From Verrucomicrobiota bacterium (GTDB lineage: Bacteria > Verrucomicrobiota > Verrucomicrobiia > Limisphaerales > JAHEOI01), in assembly GCA_018610125.1 (NCBI GenBank), contig JAHEOI010000296.1:1-7143 (forward strand): a stretch of DNA of 7,143 bases. Reading direction: 5' to 3'. The position numbers were made by a program, and so were the translations under genes. Positions 6,453-7,143 of this stretch are shown one piece after another. The notes under the pieces were generated by a model that searched no databases, was not told the origin of the DNA, and saw only the letters and a list, made by a program, of their open reading frames with translations. How positions within the stretch are numbered: the stretch's first letter is position 1; each line of letters starts with the position of its first letter.

Positions 6453-6474
6453 AGTTGAATATTCGTTGATGATG

Positions 6475-6503
6475 GTTTTAGCTCAGAATCATTTCACGGA
6501 CAA
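6475..6503 (-). promoter_or_regulatory. Possible efp promoter
   Basis: On the minus strand, TTGTCC (6498-6503, 4 of 6 with the -35 consensus), a 17-bp spacer, and TAAAAC (6475-6480, 4 of 6 with the -10 consensus). A start near 6468 would give a leader of about 16 nt before the efp ATG. The leader has no AGGAG-like sequence. The spacing is good but the hexamers are only moderate. Confidence 0.35.
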
Positions 6504-6731
6504 GCTCCCAGTCCGCATTTCGCTTTATCTCAATGGCGGCAAATGGCTGCTGACCCTCCCCGCACATCGGATCGCTTGATGGCCTGATTAAATCTGCCGC
6601 GTGGTTAAGCTATCGAGCCCGGGGCCTCTCGATCAGACAAAATCCCCGCTCCTTGTCGCGGAGCTTCGTTAATCCTATCTCACGTCGTCGAGTTTGCAAG
6701 CTTTCGAATGCCTTCGCATAGGCTAAGGCAC

Positions 6732-6793
6732 GGACCGCGGCGGAGTGCGGTCCCTACCGCACCAGCGGTGGCGGATCGGCAGTCCCCTGCCGA
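6732..6793. repeat. Cluster of three GC-rich palindromes, REP-like
   Basis: Three hairpins stand in a row: GGACCGC (6732-6738) with GCGGTCC (6747-6753); CTACCGC (6754-6760) with GCGGTGG (6765-6771), including one G-U pair and a 4-nt loop; and TCGGCAG (6776-6782) with CTGCCGA (6787-6793), 4-nt loop. Such closely packed short palindromes outside genes are typical of REP/BIME-like elements. The TAGGGACCGC...GCGGTCC style resembles dispersed repeats I associate with Verrucomicrobiota genomes, which is recollection and not a search result. Confidence 0.6.
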
Positions 6794-6823
6794 CCTTGAT
6801 TGCCGTTATGCTCTGAATGTTCT

Positions 6824-6893
6824 GAGGCGGCGCCTCGCTTGCCCTTGGGCTGCATTAATTCGCCCTTTCAGGGCTGGGAACAAGGTGTCCCAG
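6824..6893. repeat. Second palindrome group, REP-like, including GCCCTTTCAGGGC
   Basis: The stems are GAGGC/GCCTC (6824-6836, 3-nt loop), GCCC/GGGC (6841-6850), GCCCT/AGGGC (6862-6874, 3-nt loop), and CTGGG (6874-6878) with CCCAG (6889-6893), extended by ACA/TGT around an AGG loop. The CGCCCTTTCAGGGCTGGG core is, from memory, a common dispersed intergenic motif in PVC bacteria. It lies 31 bp after the first cluster and may be part of the same composite element. Confidence 0.55.
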
Positions 6894-6988
6894 GCAATCT
6901 GAAGGTCTTTTTTGCGCGCTGACTTAATCGCATCGGTGTGGGAAAGAACACGGAATTGGCCAAAATGATCATAACAGAATCTTTTTGG

Positions 6989-7032
6989 TTGTAAAACCCG
7001 CCAAAAGAACGATAATTGAATCGGAGCCGATT
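6989..7032 (+). promoter_or_regulatory. Possible comM promoter with a 14-bp palindrome at the start site
   Basis: TTGTAA (6989-6994, 4 of 6), a 16-bp spacer, and GATAAT (7011-7016, 5 of 6). The expected start near 7023 falls inside the perfect palindrome AATCGG-AG-CCGATT (7019-7032). This could be an operator or form a small 5' hairpin. The leader would be about 45 nt. Confidence 0.4.
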
Positions 7033-7067
7033 GTCCGGGCCGAATACGGTAATGGAATCCATGCGAT

Positions 7068-7143
7068 ATGTTTGCAAAAGTATCCTCTGCTGCGGTTAAT
7101 GGTGTGGTTGCCTCGCCGGTTGAAGTCGAGGTTCATGCCGGGA
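7068..7143 (+). CDS. comM: ComM/YifB-type Mg-chelatase-like AAA ATPase, first 25 codons; runs off the right edge
   Basis: The frame from ATG 7068-7070 reads MFAKVSSAAVNGVVASPVEV, then EVHAG, and stays open to the window edge. This matches the N-terminus of the YifB/ComM family (typically MLAKVxSAAVxGIxAxxVEVEV followed by a Gly-rich step). Known role of the best-studied member: a hexameric helicase that drives branch migration when transformed DNA is integrated; the family is also present in many bacteria not known to be naturally competent. The ATPase domain is outside the window. The ribosome binding site is poor (GGAA at 7054-7057). It is divergent from efp across the repeat-rich gap. The identification rests on only 25 residues. 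Confidence 0.8.
   Translation, partial: MFAKVSSAAVNGVVASPVEVEVHAG

Larger units (their letters stand above)
6453..7067. other. Gene-poor intergenic stretch of about 615 bp between divergent efp and comM
   Basis: No ORF here has a recognisable protein family. It contains the putative efp promoter, a 6-bp inverted repeat ATCGAG/CTCGAT near 6612-6634, a hairpin GCTCC/GGAGC near 6648-6665, two groups of GC-rich palindromes (6732-6793 and 6824-6893), and the comM promoter region. On the minus strand an open frame of about 44 codons without an ATG ends at TAG 6610-6612. The same frame then stays open to TAA 6478-6480 and includes a 29-codon ATG frame (6478-6567). I treat these as non-coding or decayed sequence. 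Confidence 0.6.

Noticed and set aside
6600..6720. Possible structured RNA or tRNA in the hairpin-rich gap
   Set aside because: No cloverleaf, TPsiC-arm consensus or acceptor pairing could be assembled on either strand.
6981..7007. Inverted repeat TTTTGG/CCAAAA around the comM -35 region
   Set aside because: The arms are short and AT-rich with a 12-nt loop; a chance match is likely, so it was not listed separately.

Overview
The window reads as ordinary chromosome of a bacterium that is probably a member of the Verrucomicrobiota or a close PVC relative. The basis for this is the style of the Obg, EF-P and ComM N-termini, the sdhCAB layout with one fused cytochrome subunit, a DUF2934-like small protein, and GC-rich palindromic intergenic repeats. 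The phylum call is inference from memory of these families, not a search. Almost all genes lie on the minus strand; the two exceptions are a small ORF near 1.3 kb and a gene that begins at the right edge.

Layout from left to right. Positions 1-1109 (minus) hold rplU (ribosomal protein L21), rpmA (L27) and the first 83 codons of the GTPase gene obg, which runs off the left edge. This is the widespread ribosomal protein/ribosome-assembly cluster. A strong-looking promoter lies just before rplU, and a stable hairpin lies between rpmA and obg. Positions 1298-1495 (plus) hold a divergent 65-residue protein resembling DUF2934. Positions 1506-4877 (minus) hold sdhC-sdhA-sdhB with 10-11 bp gaps. They encode a three-subunit type B succinate:quinone oxidoreductase (TCA cycle and respiratory complex II), probably menaquinone-linked with two b hemes. 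Positions 5043-5759 (minus) hold a HAD-family hydrolase with an atypical motif I and a TTG start. Positions 5895-6452 (minus) hold efp, translation elongation factor P, whose loop-tip residue is Asn instead of Lys or Arg. Positions 6453-7067 form a gene-poor stretch of about 615 bp with at least five short GC-rich hairpins that look like a REP-type element cluster, plus a probable efp promoter. At 7068 (plus) a ComM/YifB-type AAA ATPase gene starts and runs off the right edge.

Functionally the window combines translation (L21, L27, Obg, EF-P) and respiration (SDH), with a natural-transformation-type helicase at the edge. I see no tRNA, rRNA, CRISPR array, transposase or phage gene, and no convincing novel multi-gene system. 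The points most worth a second look are the EF-P tip residue, the palindromic repeat cluster, tandem 12-bp repeats before sdhC, and an inverted repeat that exactly brackets the rplU promoter.
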